IMG/VR virus record: IMGVR_UViG_3300008740_000001
Coordinates: 124,001 to 188,000 of that record
Source of the DNA: a virus
Direction: 5' to 3' (one strand)
DNA: 64,000 bases
Position 1 is the stretch's first letter, and each line of letters starts with the position of its first letter. The position numbers and the translations under genes are program-made. The notes under the pieces are model-generated. The model had not been told where the DNA came from. It did no database searches and saw only the letters and a program-made list of their open reading frames with translations. This document shows, in pieces, positions 52,233 to 60,215 of this stretch.

Positions 52233-53045
52233 TTGAAATGGGTAAAATATTTCGTAAGAACAATAGTGTTGTCACTTCTAGCAGTGTTGGTTCTGCCAGT
52301 TGCAATACAAAACGACGGCCCGGGCCGCGTAATCGAAAGTGCGAGAGAGAGAACGTTTGAGACGGTAGAACAGACTACACGAGATCTTACAACAGCACAG
52401 ATAGCAAGCTTGAGTCGATCACAGTTGGTGTCTAGAAGGACCGCTGTAAAAGTGTGGTGCGCAAACCCACTCAGCGATGACGTGCGCGGCAGCGGAACAT
52501 ATGTAAAATACAAGGGACGATACTTGGTCATCACGGCAGCACACGTCGTCTCGCCATCCTTTCTTCCGCCAGAATTGCAAAGCGCAAATGAGATATCTGT
52601 AGAGCCATCTTCGGGCCAGACTTTTGGCGCTGAAGTTGTCTATGTGGATAAGGATCAGGATATTGCTATATTGTTACTGCCAAATCGCTTACCGGATATG
52701 ATTCCCGTGAAGCTTGACTTGGCCAGTCCGTTTGATGTGAAGATCGGAGATCCAATTGTTTATACCGGCTCGCCTTCGCATCATGATAATTTAACTATTT
52801 TTGGCAGAGTCGCAGGAAATACCGATGGAGGCGACTTCTTAATGCATTCATACGCATGGCCCGGCGCTTCCGGCGCAGGAGTCTTCGATTCCCGAGGTCG
52901 CTTAGTAGGCGTATTATATGGCATAGATATGGGTGTCGGCCCCGGAGGTATTCCAACAATGGTCGAGGATATAGTATACTTTACTCCTATTTGGAGAATC
53001 GCTCAAGATTTATTGAACACTAAGTTGGAGGAACAAGGTAAATAG
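52233..53045 (+). CDS. Membrane-anchored trypsin-like serine protease
   Basis: 270 residues from TTG 52233 (SD GAGGGAGGA 8 bases upstream; an in-frame GTG lies at 52215). A hydrophobic N-terminal segment ('FVRTIVLSLLAVLVLPVAI', 8-26) should anchor or export it. The chymotrypsin-fold triad is visible: His104 in 'VITAAHVVS', Asp143 in 'DKDQDIAIL', Ser213 in 'PGASGAGVFDS'. It is of the DegP/trypsin type without a PDZ domain. It would act at the envelope. The gene is followed by a lipoprotein with a VWA domain, likely in the same operon. Confidence 0.85.
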   Translation: MKWVKYFVRTIVLSLLAVLVLPVAIQNDGPGRVIESARERTFETVEQTTRDLTTAQIASLSRSQLVSRRTAVKVWCANPLSDDVRGSGTYVKYKGRYLVITAAHVVSPSFLPPELQSANEISVEPSSGQTFGAEVVYVDKDQDIAILLLPNRLPDMIPVKLDLASPFDVKIGDPIVYTGSPSHHDNLTIFGRVAGNTDGGDFLMHSYAWPGASGAGVFDSRGRLVGVLYGIDMGVGPGGIPTMVEDIVYFTPIWRIAQDLLNTKLEEQGK

Positions 53046-53062
53046 CTAGGAGGTGTGAGACC

Positions 53063-54097
53063 GTGAAAAATATCATAAAATCAATTTTGTTCGCTATGTT
53101 GGCTGGGGTTACGACTACCGGCTGCATGCAGCCCGATTATGCCATAGTAGGCAAGGGCGAAACAGTATACGTAGAAGTACCGGGTGACGAGGTGATCGTC
53201 GAGGTAGAAGTGCCGGTGTATATTGAAGTAGAAGTGCCGGGTGAAACTGAGTACGGGGAGATATGGGTTGATCACTTTACTCAGCCTCTCAGTGTTGACG
53301 GAGTAGACATACTTTGGGTCATCGATACTTCTGGCTCAATGTATCGGTACGAAGATGAACTAATGGCGGGGATCGAAGCAATGCTCGGAGCCTTGCCGGA
53401 ATCAGGCTGGCGATTGGCCATGATTTCTAACGACCCCAGCAAAGCATTGATCGAAGCACAATTTCCACTAGTGCCCGGAGATGATATTGACGACGCGACC
53501 GACATGTATAATGCAATGGGTCGCGGAGGATTTGAAGAAGGCTTCGACGCAGTGTACGAATACATCGTTAATAATTCTTATGCAGCGACTTGGATGCGAA
53601 CCGATGCGGCCCTACTAGTCGTGTTTGTATCAGACGAAGAAGAACAGAGCAACCAATATATGATCAATGTCAGTGACTTTACATCATGGTATGGTAGCTT
53701 GCGCGGCGGTTCTGCATTTACCTCTAGTATAGTAAATGTTGAGGCTGCAGACTCCGTGTGTCCTGCACCGCCTTCCACTATAAACATTGGACATCGCTAT
53801 ATGGAAGCCACCAATCATTTTGGCGGCATTATTGTGGATATCTGCGCCGAGGACTGGTCACCGGGGGTTACAGACGCTTCCGCGCAAATAGAACCTCATG
53901 AGTTTTGGGAGCTTACCCATGTGCCTGCGCACGAAGCCACTATCCGTGTCTTTCATGATGGAGTGCTGAATTGGGATTGGTACTATGAAGCTTCAGACAA
54001 TACGGTTCAATTTACCGTTGTTCCATCGGGGAACGTGTTAGTTGAGATCGCTTATCATTATGAGCCCGAGGAAGAAGACACGGGAGATACTGGGTAA
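53063..54097 (+). CDS. Lipoprotein with von Willebrand factor A domain
   Basis: 344 residues from GTG 53063 with strong SD AGGAGGTG. Signal peptide with lipobox TTGC (Cys21), a Val/Glu/Pro repeat ('VEVPGDEVIVEVEVPVYIEV', 38-60), then a VWA domain whose MIDAS motif 'VIDTSGSM' (Asp88, Ser90, Ser92) is intact and includes 'VVFVSDEEE'. It ends 'EEEDTGDTG'. Such proteins are rare in phages. Organisation resembles surface lipoproteins of Myxococcota/Bradymonadota-type bacteria. An adhesion or surface-masking role is plausible. Confidence 0.85.
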   Translation: MKNIIKSILFAMLAGVTTTGCMQPDYAIVGKGETVYVEVPGDEVIVEVEVPVYIEVEVPGETEYGEIWVDHFTQPLSVDGVDILWVIDTSGSMYRYEDELMAGIEAMLGALPESGWRLAMISNDPSKALIEAQFPLVPGDDIDDATDMYNAMGRGGFEEGFDAVYEYIVNNSYAATWMRTDAALLVVFVSDEEEQSNQYMINVSDFTSWYGSLRGGSAFTSSIVNVEAADSVCPAPPSTINIGHRYMEATNHFGGIIVDICAEDWSPGVTDASAQIEPHEFWELTHVPAHEATIRVFHDGVLNWDWYYEASDNTVQFTVVPSGNVLVEIAYHYEPEEEDTGDTG

Positions 54098-54117
54098 ACC
54101 ACTAGTTACACAATGTC

Positions 54118-54405
54118 ATGGAATTCTTTGTCCTCACTACTCTCTTTGGAGCCGGCGCACTTTACTGTTTGGCTTTGTTCTTGATGGCCAAGGAGCGTGA
54201 TCGTCGTGTCGAAACTTTGTTAACGAGTTATGCAAGAGATCTGGACGAGGTATATGCTCGCTATAATCACCCAGTAGTCATTGATAAAAATAACGTCATA
54301 AACGTGGATTTTACCGAAGTAGAGCCGTCAGATATAGAGTCCGCTTTAAAATACAAGCTGGTATATGACGAAGTTCTAGGCATCTACTATAAGACGCCGA
54401 GATAA
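54118..54405 (+). CDS. Small membrane protein
   Basis: A 95-residue protein with one N-terminal membrane helix ('FVLTTLFGAGALYCLALFLM') and a charged cytoplasmic-type remainder ('LLTSYARDLDEVYARYN', 'INVDFTEVEPSDIE'). It follows the VWA lipoprotein and precedes the late motif at 54422. No visible SD close to the ATG. Function unknown. Confidence 0.55.
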   Translation: MEFFVLTTLFGAGALYCLALFLMAKERDRRVETLLTSYARDLDEVYARYNHPVVIDKNNVINVDFTEVEPSDIESALKYKLVYDEVLGIYYKTPR

Positions 54406-54421
54406 AGATTAACCGTTTAGC

Positions 54422-54437
54422 GTACTATTTATTGCTG
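54422..54437 (+). promoter_or_regulatory. Late-promoter-type motif upstream of fibre operon
   Basis: GTACTATTTATTGCTG, with the TACTATTTAT core intact; SD GGGAG and the start at 54455 follow. Confidence 0.58.
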
Positions 54438-54454
54438 TACTTTGGGAGATTATT

Positions 54455-54682
54455 ATGTTACAATGGTTAAGAGTAGATTCCAAAAGAATCCTGAAACTAG
54501 AATCTGAAGTTGAGGATCTAAAAAAAGAAGTGGACTATCTCAGGAATCAGAATAAAGCGATGCTGGAGTACATCGAAAATATTAGTAAGTACGAAAAGCA
54601 ATTGATAAACACAATAGAACAATTAACACAAGAATTATCAGGTAAATTAAATGATGCCGCAGGAGAAAAGTATGTCGGATGA
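54455..54682 (+). CDS. Coiled-coil small structural protein
   Basis: A 75-residue protein that is almost entirely a heptad coiled coil ('ILKLESEVEDLKKEVDYLRN', 'YIENISKYEKQLINTIEQLT'). It has a short Trp-containing N-terminus. It precedes the fibre genes under the same late motif, so a small virion connector or trimerisation protein is plausible. Overlaps the next gene by 11 bases. Confidence 0.6.
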   Translation: MLQWLRVDSKRILKLESEVEDLKKEVDYLRNQNKAMLEYIENISKYEKQLINTIEQLTQELSGKLNDAAGEKYVG

Positions 54683-55019
54683 GCCGAAATCAACAGAGGA
54701 TGAGGTGCCCACCGATCCTGAAGATCTTAAACCAAAGCGCCCCTCCAAACGCGCTCCCGAGGGAATTCGTATGTTTACTGTGTGTAGGCAAAGCGACGAA
54801 ACCGGAATTTCTGGAGAGGGCGTGGTGATCGAAGGCGTAACTTTCGCCACGGGACACACGGTTATTCACTGGCTAACACCGGCTCCTCGCGGGTCTATCG
54901 CTTTCTTTGATGCTTACGATGATTTCATCAAGATACACGTCACTAGTCACCCGTCCAACAATACGATCATCACTTTCGAAGACGGGGAGCAAACTCTGTA
55001 TGAAGGGAAGGAGTTGTAG
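54672..55019 (+). CDS. Uncharacterised fibre-operon protein
   Basis: 115 residues from ATG 54672 (SD AGGAGAAAA). An acidic, disordered N-terminus ('SDEPKSTEDEVPTDPEDLKP') is followed by a compact domain with 'VVIEGVTFATGHTVIHWLTP' and 'GSIAFFDAYDDFIKIHVTSH', a strand-rich pattern similar to small phage fibre-associated or regulatory domains. Stops at 55019, directly before the fibre start. Confidence 0.55.
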   Translation: MSDEPKSTEDEVPTDPEDLKPKRPSKRAPEGIRMFTVCRQSDETGISGEGVVIEGVTFATGHTVIHWLTPAPRGSIAFFDAYDDFIKIHVTSHPSNNTIITFEDGEQTLYEGKEL

Positions 55020-56429
55020 ATGGCATACGGCTTTCGACATGGCCACCTTGATATTTCCGGTTCAGTGGCTTCCGATGACATATCCTACATGGACGACTCG
55101 GATACCCTCATCGACTTTGGCAGTGACAGGATCAAGCTTAAGACGAACAATACTAGCCGACTAGAGGTTGGAAACAATCGAATATCGATTAAAGACCAGC
55201 TAGTTGTTGGCTCAGTTGACGTAGGTACATGGGCGCTAACTCCCCCAAGCGAAGATGTTCTTCACGTTCAAGATGGTACGGTCGTTTTTCAACGGAATAG
55301 TGCAGATGCTTTTGGCCTGACTCTAGCTTTTAACAAAAGTCGCAATGCCACAGACGGCTCCAACACCATTGTTCAAGACAACGACGCGATTGGATATATT
55401 CACTTTATGGGAAATGATGGCGCAGGGTACGAAGAACTAGCCTGCATCCAAGCGTCAGTCGATGGCACCCCCGGCAGCGATGACATGCCCGGTCGCCTTG
55501 AATTCAGCACCACACCAGATGGAGACAACGAGGTTGTCGAGAGAATGAGGATTGATTCAACAGGTAAGGTTGGAATTGGTACGACTAACCCGACTAACAA
55601 ACTTCACGTATACGGTAATTCATCAAACGAATATGTCGCGCTTATTGATAACGACCAATCTGGTCAAGGACATGTCCTAAAGATTTCTTCAGATGGAGTG
55701 GGCACTGACACTGATATTTTCTTAGCGGAATCTGGAAACGGCACAGTATTCAAAATCAGAGGTGATGGAAGGGTTGGTATCGGTGTAGCCACCCCCGGCT
55801 CGACATTATCTGTAGATGATGAAATAGCCGTTGGCGAAAAACTGATTCACAGAGGAGATCCTGACACATACCTCCAGTTTCCGGGGCAAAATCAAATAAA
55901 CTTGGTTGCTAATGGACACTCTTTCCTAAAGTATGACGGCAACATTAAAATAAATAACGCAAATCGAGATCGCGACACACAAATCATGGCGGACGATGGC
56001 GCAGTTGTATTGCATGTTGACGCTGGAGATAACACAGTTGGTATCGCAACGACTTCCCCGAAGTCTACTTTGTCTGTCGCTGGCTCACTAGCAATAAACG
56101 TTACTGGTATAAACTCTAGCAATGATCCCGGCACCACGTATTCAATGGCGGCTACCGACTGTGTATTGCTGATCAACACTCGCGCCGCCAACGAGGGCGG
56201 GATTGACAGCGCGATAACAGTAACCTTGCCGGCGGCCGCAAGTTTCCCCGGCAGAGTGGTTACGATCAAGGATGCGGCAGGCAACGCAGACAATAATGCC
56301 ATCACCATTTCCCGTGCTGGAAGTGACACGATCAATGGAATCGATCAGACTGTTACTTTATCTACGCCATCTAGTTATAAGACACTTATATCGGACGGCG
56401 TGGATTCATGGCAGGAAATTGGAAGCTAA
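55020..56429 (+). CDS. Tail fibre-like protein
   Basis: A 469-residue protein with many short beta-rich repeats. 'STGKVGIGTTNPTNKLHV' (near 182), 'GDGRVGIGVATPGSTLSV' and 'AGDNTVGIATTSPKSTLSV' are the repeats of phage fibre shafts. The start ('DISGSVASDDISYM') and the C-terminal domain rich in Asn/Ala/Ser ('ANEGGIDSAITVTLPAAASF') fit a receptor-binding head. The C-terminus has no intramolecular chaperone signature that I can see. It starts on the base after the preceding stop. Confidence 0.82.
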   Translation: MAYGFRHGHLDISGSVASDDISYMDDSDTLIDFGSDRIKLKTNNTSRLEVGNNRISIKDQLVVGSVDVGTWALTPPSEDVLHVQDGTVVFQRNSADAFGLTLAFNKSRNATDGSNTIVQDNDAIGYIHFMGNDGAGYEELACIQASVDGTPGSDDMPGRLEFSTTPDGDNEVVERMRIDSTGKVGIGTTNPTNKLHVYGNSSNEYVALIDNDQSGQGHVLKISSDGVGTDTDIFLAESGNGTVFKIRGDGRVGIGVATPGSTLSVDDEIAVGEKLIHRGDPDTYLQFPGQNQINLVANGHSFLKYDGNIKINNANRDRDTQIMADDGAVVLHVDAGDNTVGIATTSPKSTLSVAGSLAINVTGINSSNDPGTTYSMAATDCVLLINTRAANEGGIDSAITVTLPAAASFPGRVVTIKDAAGNADNNAITISRAGSDTINGIDQTVTLSTPSSYKTLISDGVDSWQEIGS

Positions 56430-56446
56430 CAAGGATACTTATAGAT

Positions 56447-57406
56447 ATGGAAGACTGGAATGATTTTAAGCGCATGATACGAGAGGTGGCGGAACCTACC
56501 CCCTTCAAGAGCGCAGCACAAAAGAGATATAAGAAGCTAAGAAAGAAGAACGATATTTACTCGTCACCGGCTGGACACAAGAATCTGAGCAGTGGAAGTC
56601 CGTTTAGCGGAAAAACCCAACGAGCCGGAACTGACAGGCTGCGCTTCGAAGAAGAAGTTGATCCAAGCAGTATCGACTTGTCTAGCTTTGAAATTCAGGA
56701 TGATTTGGAACGAAACTTGTGGTCTGCGAAAGATGAACTTAAACCACTGATGCGCGAGTATATGCTGAAGATCGCACTAGACTTTATCGAAAGTTTGGAT
56801 ATCCCAGTCAAGGTTACTGATATAAGGCTGACTGGTTCTATCGCAAATTTTAACTGGTCAAAGTATTCTGATGTTGATCTTCACATTATTGTAGACTTTT
56901 CAGATTATGGCGACGAGGAAGAACTTGTGCGAGGCTATTTCGATGGCAAGCGCATTGTCTGGAACAACAATCATGATATTAAATTAGCTGGCTATGATGT
57001 CGAACTTTACGTTGAAGGCGACGACGATGTGCATATTTCAACCGGCATGTATTCGGTTATTCACAACAAGTGGTTAACGAAGCCAACAAAAGAAGAGAAG
57101 GCTATAGAGTATGACTTGATCCGACAGAAGGCTGCTGGCTTAATGGATATGATCGAAGCTGCACAAGAAACCTTGCAGCGCAAAGATTACAAAGCCGCAC
57201 ATTTGTTTTCTGAAAAACTAAAAGAGAAGATTCGCAATATGAGAAAGTGCGGCTTGGAAAAGGCTGGCGCCTACTCCGTTGAGAACTTGTCTTTCAAGGT
57301 ACTAAGAAGAAACGGATACCTAGGCATGCTATCGGATGTTAAGAATAAGGCGTATGATGGACTGCACACGCACGATCCCCAAGGGGGCATAGTGATTAAG
57401 GTGTGA
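56447..57406 (+). CDS. Pol beta-type nucleotidyltransferase with targeting-like N-terminus
   Basis: 319 residues from ATG 56447 (an earlier in-frame ATG at 56408 overlaps the fibre gene). The N-terminus 'MEDWNDFKRMIREVAEP' ends I-x-E-V-A-E, similar to targeting helices of other late proteins. The domain 'RLTGSIANFNWSKYSDVDLH' has G130-S131 and the catalytic pair Asp142/Asp144. 'GYDVELYVEGDDDVH' gives the third acidic strand. The NTase could add nucleotides to RNA or protein. The C-terminal half is helical. It overlaps a KVGDLV-type gene by 4 bases. Confidence 0.7.
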   Translation: MEDWNDFKRMIREVAEPTPFKSAAQKRYKKLRKKNDIYSSPAGHKNLSSGSPFSGKTQRAGTDRLRFEEEVDPSSIDLSSFEIQDDLERNLWSAKDELKPLMREYMLKIALDFIESLDIPVKVTDIRLTGSIANFNWSKYSDVDLHIIVDFSDYGDEEELVRGYFDGKRIVWNNNHDIKLAGYDVELYVEGDDDVHISTGMYSVIHNKWLTKPTKEEKAIEYDLIRQKAAGLMDMIEAAQETLQRKDYKAAHLFSEKLKEKIRNMRKCGLEKAGAYSVENLSFKVLRRNGYLGMLSDVKNKAYDGLHTHDPQGGIVIKV

Positions 57407-57678
57407 GGTATAGCTATAAAATTGGCGACTTAGTAGAGATTCGGCACCCTTACGGTAGTGAGGAGTGCAGCTATACGATAGGGCTAATTTTAGCTGTCAA
57501 TAGAATACCTATTGAGTCGCCTCTTAATTCCGAGCGTACAAAATATAAAATTTATTGGTTGACAAGTGCCGGAAAATATGTTAAAAATTGGATAGACGCT
57601 GAAAAGATTTCACTGATTGTTGCCGTGGAGGGCAACGAAGCAAGATACGCACAATATAGAGCAAAAGATGAGCGATGA
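57403..57678 (+). CDS. KVGDLV-family small protein
   Basis: A 91-residue protein with GTG start: 'YKIGDLVEIRHPYG' then 'TIGLILAVNRI' and 'KYKIYWLTSAGKYVKNW'. It follows the family pattern: K-x-G-D-L-V turn, G-x-I-(L/V) strand, then an aromatic strand and a W. First gene of the large cluster of these proteins; it starts inside the stop of the NTase gene. Confidence 0.65.
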   Translation: MRYSYKIGDLVEIRHPYGSEECSYTIGLILAVNRIPIESPLNSERTKYKIYWLTSAGKYVKNWIDAEKISLIVAVEGNEARYAQYRAKDER

Positions 57679-58006
57679 ATTTACAGTAGATGATAGACTC
57701 CTGACAATACAATTCTTGGGCGTACTACACACATGGCTGCAAGAGACGAAAGCAGAAAAAGAAAGAGAATTGGAACTATTGCAGTTGCAAGAGGGAATAG
57801 TAAAGATCATGTTCGCAAGAATTTCAAGGCCGGAGGATTTCCACACCGAAGAAGTCATTGAGGCCGGCGAGAAAGTATTCTCAGAGAACTGGGAAGAAAT
57901 GCTAGAGCAAGAAATAAAGAAGCTGAATGAATCAGAGCCTCTCCCCGAAACCGAGAGGGACAACATTATTGATTTTTCAGCATGGAAAAAAAAGGATGAG
58001 GACTGA
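57668..58006 (+). CDS. Uncharacterised helical protein
   Basis: 112 residues from ATG 57668, overlapping the preceding KVGDLV gene by 11 bases. Mostly helical and strongly charged ('ETKAEKERELELLQLQEGIV'), with 'FHTEEVIEAGEKVFSENWEE' and a basic end. No recognised motif; possibly a regulatory or adaptor protein of the cluster. Confidence 0.55.
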   Translation: MSDEFTVDDRLLTIQFLGVLHTWLQETKAEKERELELLQLQEGIVKIMFARISRPEDFHTEEVIEAGEKVFSENWEEMLEQEIKKLNESEPLPETERDNIIDFSAWKKKDED

Positions 58007-58239
58007 TGACAATTAGAATAGGCGACTTGGTAGAGCACTGTGAATATCCGGGCTACCGAGGTATAGTGAGAGAGGTTCTCGCAACACGCGGGAATGGCAA
58101 GGCTCGTACCATAAAGGTTAGTTGGTTCCCTCCCCTGTCTGATGCATCTCCTAAGCAACGCTGGCAAACAATGCACGTTGAAGGCACAACAAGCGTGTCG
58201 GTGTTGGATGTAAGGCAGATTTCAGCCTTGGGCACTTAA
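58006..58239 (+). CDS. KVGDLV-family small protein
   Basis: A 77-residue protein: 'IRIGDLVEHCEYPGYRGIV' then 'KARTIKVSWFPPLSDAS' and 'QTMHVEGTTSVSVLDVRQIS'. It has the conserved turn, strand and W. Starts one base before the end of the previous stop. Confidence 0.65.
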   Translation: MTIRIGDLVEHCEYPGYRGIVREVLATRGNGKARTIKVSWFPPLSDASPKQRWQTMHVEGTTSVSVLDVRQISALGT

Positions 58240-58523
58240 TGATGGCTGGCATCGTCGGCGCCCTAGTACAACTTAAGAACTGGCAATCGTCAAAAGACGG
58301 GAAGTCTCAAAGTGGGATAATCCTCTCAAAGCCTTTGCCTGCATCGCGGTTGTATCATCATGACTTTCTGGATGGTTATCGTCCAGATTGGGATCGATTT
58401 GGGTTCATGGAGCCGCACCACCCGGCCAACACTATGGATAACATGGTGCTTGTTTATTGGCCAAGCAATTCAACTGAGCGTTGGCACTTGATGAAAGATT
58501 TAGAATTTTTAAGTATGCCGTGA
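58239..58523 (+). CDS. KVGDLV-related small protein
   Basis: A 94-residue protein that lacks the exact K-V-G-D-L-V but has 'IVGALVQLKNWQSSKDGKSQ', 'SGIILSKPLPASR' and 'MVLVYWPSNSTERWHLMKDL', i.e. the same order of strands and the conserved W. Starts in the stop of the preceding gene. Confidence 0.55.
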   Translation: MMAGIVGALVQLKNWQSSKDGKSQSGIILSKPLPASRLYHHDFLDGYRPDWDRFGFMEPHHPANTMDNMVLVYWPSNSTERWHLMKDLEFLSMP

Positions 58524-58533
58524 TAGTTACTAT

Positions 58534-58830
58534 GTGGGTGACTGTGAGACTATCAAGCCAAAGAAGGGCGATTTAGTAAGGTGGATTTATGATTATGCTT
58601 TGTATGCAGCTGACGACAAAGGCAACGCTTGGCCTCACGATCCACAATATGAATACGGCGTGATCATGGAAGTTTCACACTCAGACCCACATGCCATAAT
58701 AGTTTTTAGTACAACGACTAAGATGTGGCATGTTGCTCATATGGTTGACGACGACATCGAAATCATCAGCGAGTCCAGAAACAAGGTGGTGATTCCCACC
58801 GCCGAGGAGATCAAGAAGTATGAAAAGTAA
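58534..58830 (+). CDS. KVGDLV-family small protein
   Basis: A 98-residue protein with GTG start. 'KPKKGDLVRWIYDYAL' (8-23) then 'YEYGVIMEVSHSDPHAIIVF' and 'IEIISESRNKVVIPTAEEIK'. The I-S-E-S-R near the C-terminus is the same motif that closes the proteins at 63417 and 63604. Confidence 0.65.
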   Translation: MGDCETIKPKKGDLVRWIYDYALYAADDKGNAWPHDPQYEYGVIMEVSHSDPHAIIVFSTTTKMWHVAHMVDDDIEIISESRNKVVIPTAEEIKKYEK

Positions 58831-58915
58831 ACTTTTCGACGAGATCAGGGGCGAGAATGAGTTAAAAACTTTGCGCCAAAATTTTCCTCTTTGGCAGACA
58901 GGTAGGTTGACATGA
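58820..58915 (+). CDS. Very short open frame bridging two KVGDLV genes
   Basis: ATG 58820 overlaps the end of the preceding gene and its TGA overlaps the next ATG (58912). It encodes 31 residues ('MKSKLFDEIRGENELKTLRQ' onward), helical and charged. Its overlaps fit the translational coupling seen throughout the cluster, but its small size leaves real doubt that it is a gene. Confidence 0.35.
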   Translation: MKSKLFDEIRGENELKTLRQNFPLWQTGRLT

Positions 58916-59130
58916 ACGCACAGGCGGGTTATAATAATGGTATGAATTGGGATAGAATCATAGAAGTGGGTGATTTGGTGAAGGTTGTGCCAAGCAGTTA
59001 TACGCTTAGGGATGAAATACTTACAGGCATCGTGATAAAAAAGATGAAAACCTGCGGGTTTTTTATCGTTTATCATAATGGTATTTATCACCAAAACGTC
59101 CACCTTGAAGAAATGGAGAAGTATCCTTAA
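58912..59130 (+). CDS. KVGDLV-family small protein
   Basis: A 72-residue protein; 'IIEVGDLVKVVPSSYTLRDE' then 'LTGIVIKKMKTCGFFIVYHN'. It has a 20-residue N-terminal extension before the turn. The following gene begins on the last base of its stop. Confidence 0.62.
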   Translation: MNAQAGYNNGMNWDRIIEVGDLVKVVPSSYTLRDEILTGIVIKKMKTCGFFIVYHNGIYHQNVHLEEMEKYP

Positions 59131-59315
59131 TGTGGGAAGAAGTGTTTTACAAAGTAAAGTATCTAGACAAGAGCACAAACGCTTCTATGCAGGCACTCAT
59201 AAGTGCACCACCATCAAAAACTATTGAGAGAGTACGCGAAATATTATCAGAAGTATATCCTCGATGGGAAATCGAGAGCATTACGGTGACTCTATATACG
59301 CCGATAGACAAGTAA
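59130..59315 (+). CDS. Uncharacterised small protein
   Basis: A 61-residue protein: 'EEVFYKVKYLDKSTNASMQA' then a helix 'SKTIERVREILSEVYPRWEI' and a final strand. A beta-alpha-beta arrangement, not recognised; within the KVGDLV cluster but not a member. Confidence 0.5.
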   Translation: MWEEVFYKVKYLDKSTNASMQALISAPPSKTIERVREILSEVYPRWEIESITVTLYTPIDK

Positions 59316-59342
59316 AATCGTTCCCGCGCCTCTACTTAGTGC

Positions 59343-59660
59343 GTGGGCGATTCAAACATAAAAAAGGGCGTGCTTGTGCGCCCTGTGGTATTTTTTAGTC
59401 AATGGCTGGGAGTAGTGTTGACCGACCCTGTGCAGTATGTGCCAACCGATAATGAACTGGAAATGGCCGGTTACGCGCCAACTCAAGAGTTTTATTGGGA
59501 AGGGGTCGAAGTTGTCAACGTATATTGGTTTACTGAGGGGATGGCCTCCGAAGAATTTATAGACTTTCTGGAGGTAGTGTCGCCACCTGTTGACCACCTC
59601 GATGACCCCGATTTTGCTGAAAAAATGTTCAATTTTTACTGGACAGACGACGATGATTAG
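59343..59660 (+). CDS. KVGDLV-related small protein
   Basis: A 105-residue protein with GTG start. 'IKKGVLVRPVVFFSQWLGVV' carries the turn as K-K-G-V-L-V-R, then 'VEVVNVYWFTEG' and an acidic end ('FYWTDDDD'). The last part overlaps a promoter for the next gene. Confidence 0.55.
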   Translation: MGDSNIKKGVLVRPVVFFSQWLGVVLTDPVQYVPTDNELEMAGYAPTQEFYWEGVEVVNVYWFTEGMASEEFIDFLEVVSPPVDHLDDPDFAEKMFNFYWTDDDD

Positions 59661-59668
59661 GTTATAAT
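59640..59668 (+). promoter_or_regulatory. Sigma70-type promoter for hydrolase gene
   Basis: TGGACA (59640-59645), 17-base spacer, TATAAT (59663-59668). SD TAGGAGA and GTG start at 59694 follow. Confidence 0.75.
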
Positions 59669-59693
59669 ATACTATGTAATCTAGGAGAGCTTT

Positions 59694-60182
59694 GTGAAAA
59701 TTGTTTTTTTGCATGGACTGGAATCAAGTCCCAACTCGGCAAAGGTAAAATTTCTGCGCGAACAAGGTCACGAGGTGCTGGCACCCCGTCTTGATCGAAA
59801 CGATTGGGAACAGTCTGTTATGGCGGCTCGTGATGCTATCACTGCTTTCCAACCCGATGTGGTCGTTGGCTCGTCTAGGGGCGGTGCTGTTGCTATGGTC
59901 GCAAGAGTCTCACCCATTCCAACAATCCTAATCGCACCTGCATGGAAGAAATACGCGCCTTGGGCCACCATCAGCGGGAGCACAGTGATTCTTCATTCTT
60001 CACAAGACTGGATTGTGCCCTTTGCAGACTCGGAAGAACTCGCCCGTACTTTCGGTGCTAAACTTTATGACGTTGGCGAGGACCATCGCATGAACGACCC
60101 AGAGGCACTTAGTGCCTTGGCTGTGGGCCTTGATTGGCAGGGACATGGCTGGTTTAGTAAAAATCTTCAAGATAACACTTGA
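59694..60182 (+). CDS. Alpha/beta hydrolase (YqiA/UPF0227-like esterase)
   Basis: A 162-residue small alpha/beta hydrolase. 'KIVFLHGLESSPNSAKVKFL' is the oxyanion start, Ser61 lies in 'VVGSSRGGAV' (nucleophile elbow G-S-S-R-G), Asp105 in 'HSSQDWIVPF' and His131 in 'EDHRMND'. It could hydrolyse esters in host metabolites or remove modifications. An unusual enzyme in a phage. The next promoter's -35 box lies at its 3' end. Confidence 0.82.
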   Translation: MKIVFLHGLESSPNSAKVKFLREQGHEVLAPRLDRNDWEQSVMAARDAITAFQPDVVVGSSRGGAVAMVARVSPIPTILIAPAWKKYAPWATISGSTVILHSSQDWIVPFADSEELARTFGAKLYDVGEDHRMNDPEALSALAVGLDWQGHGWFSKNLQDNT

Positions 60183-60207
60183 CATTTGAATCTATCTGAT
60201 ATATATT
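60179..60207 (+). promoter_or_regulatory. Sigma70-type promoter
   Basis: TTGACA (60179-60184), 17-base spacer, TATATT (60202-60207). The expected transcript start (about 60214) is within 2 bases of the first GTG (60216), suggesting a nearly leaderless message. Confidence 0.75.
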
Positions 60208-60215
60208 ATAGGTGA

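Noticed and set aside
57610-58176. Minus-strand open frame of 188 codons
   Set aside because: Covers three overlapping + strand genes with good starts; product is Ser/Cys-rich without motifs.
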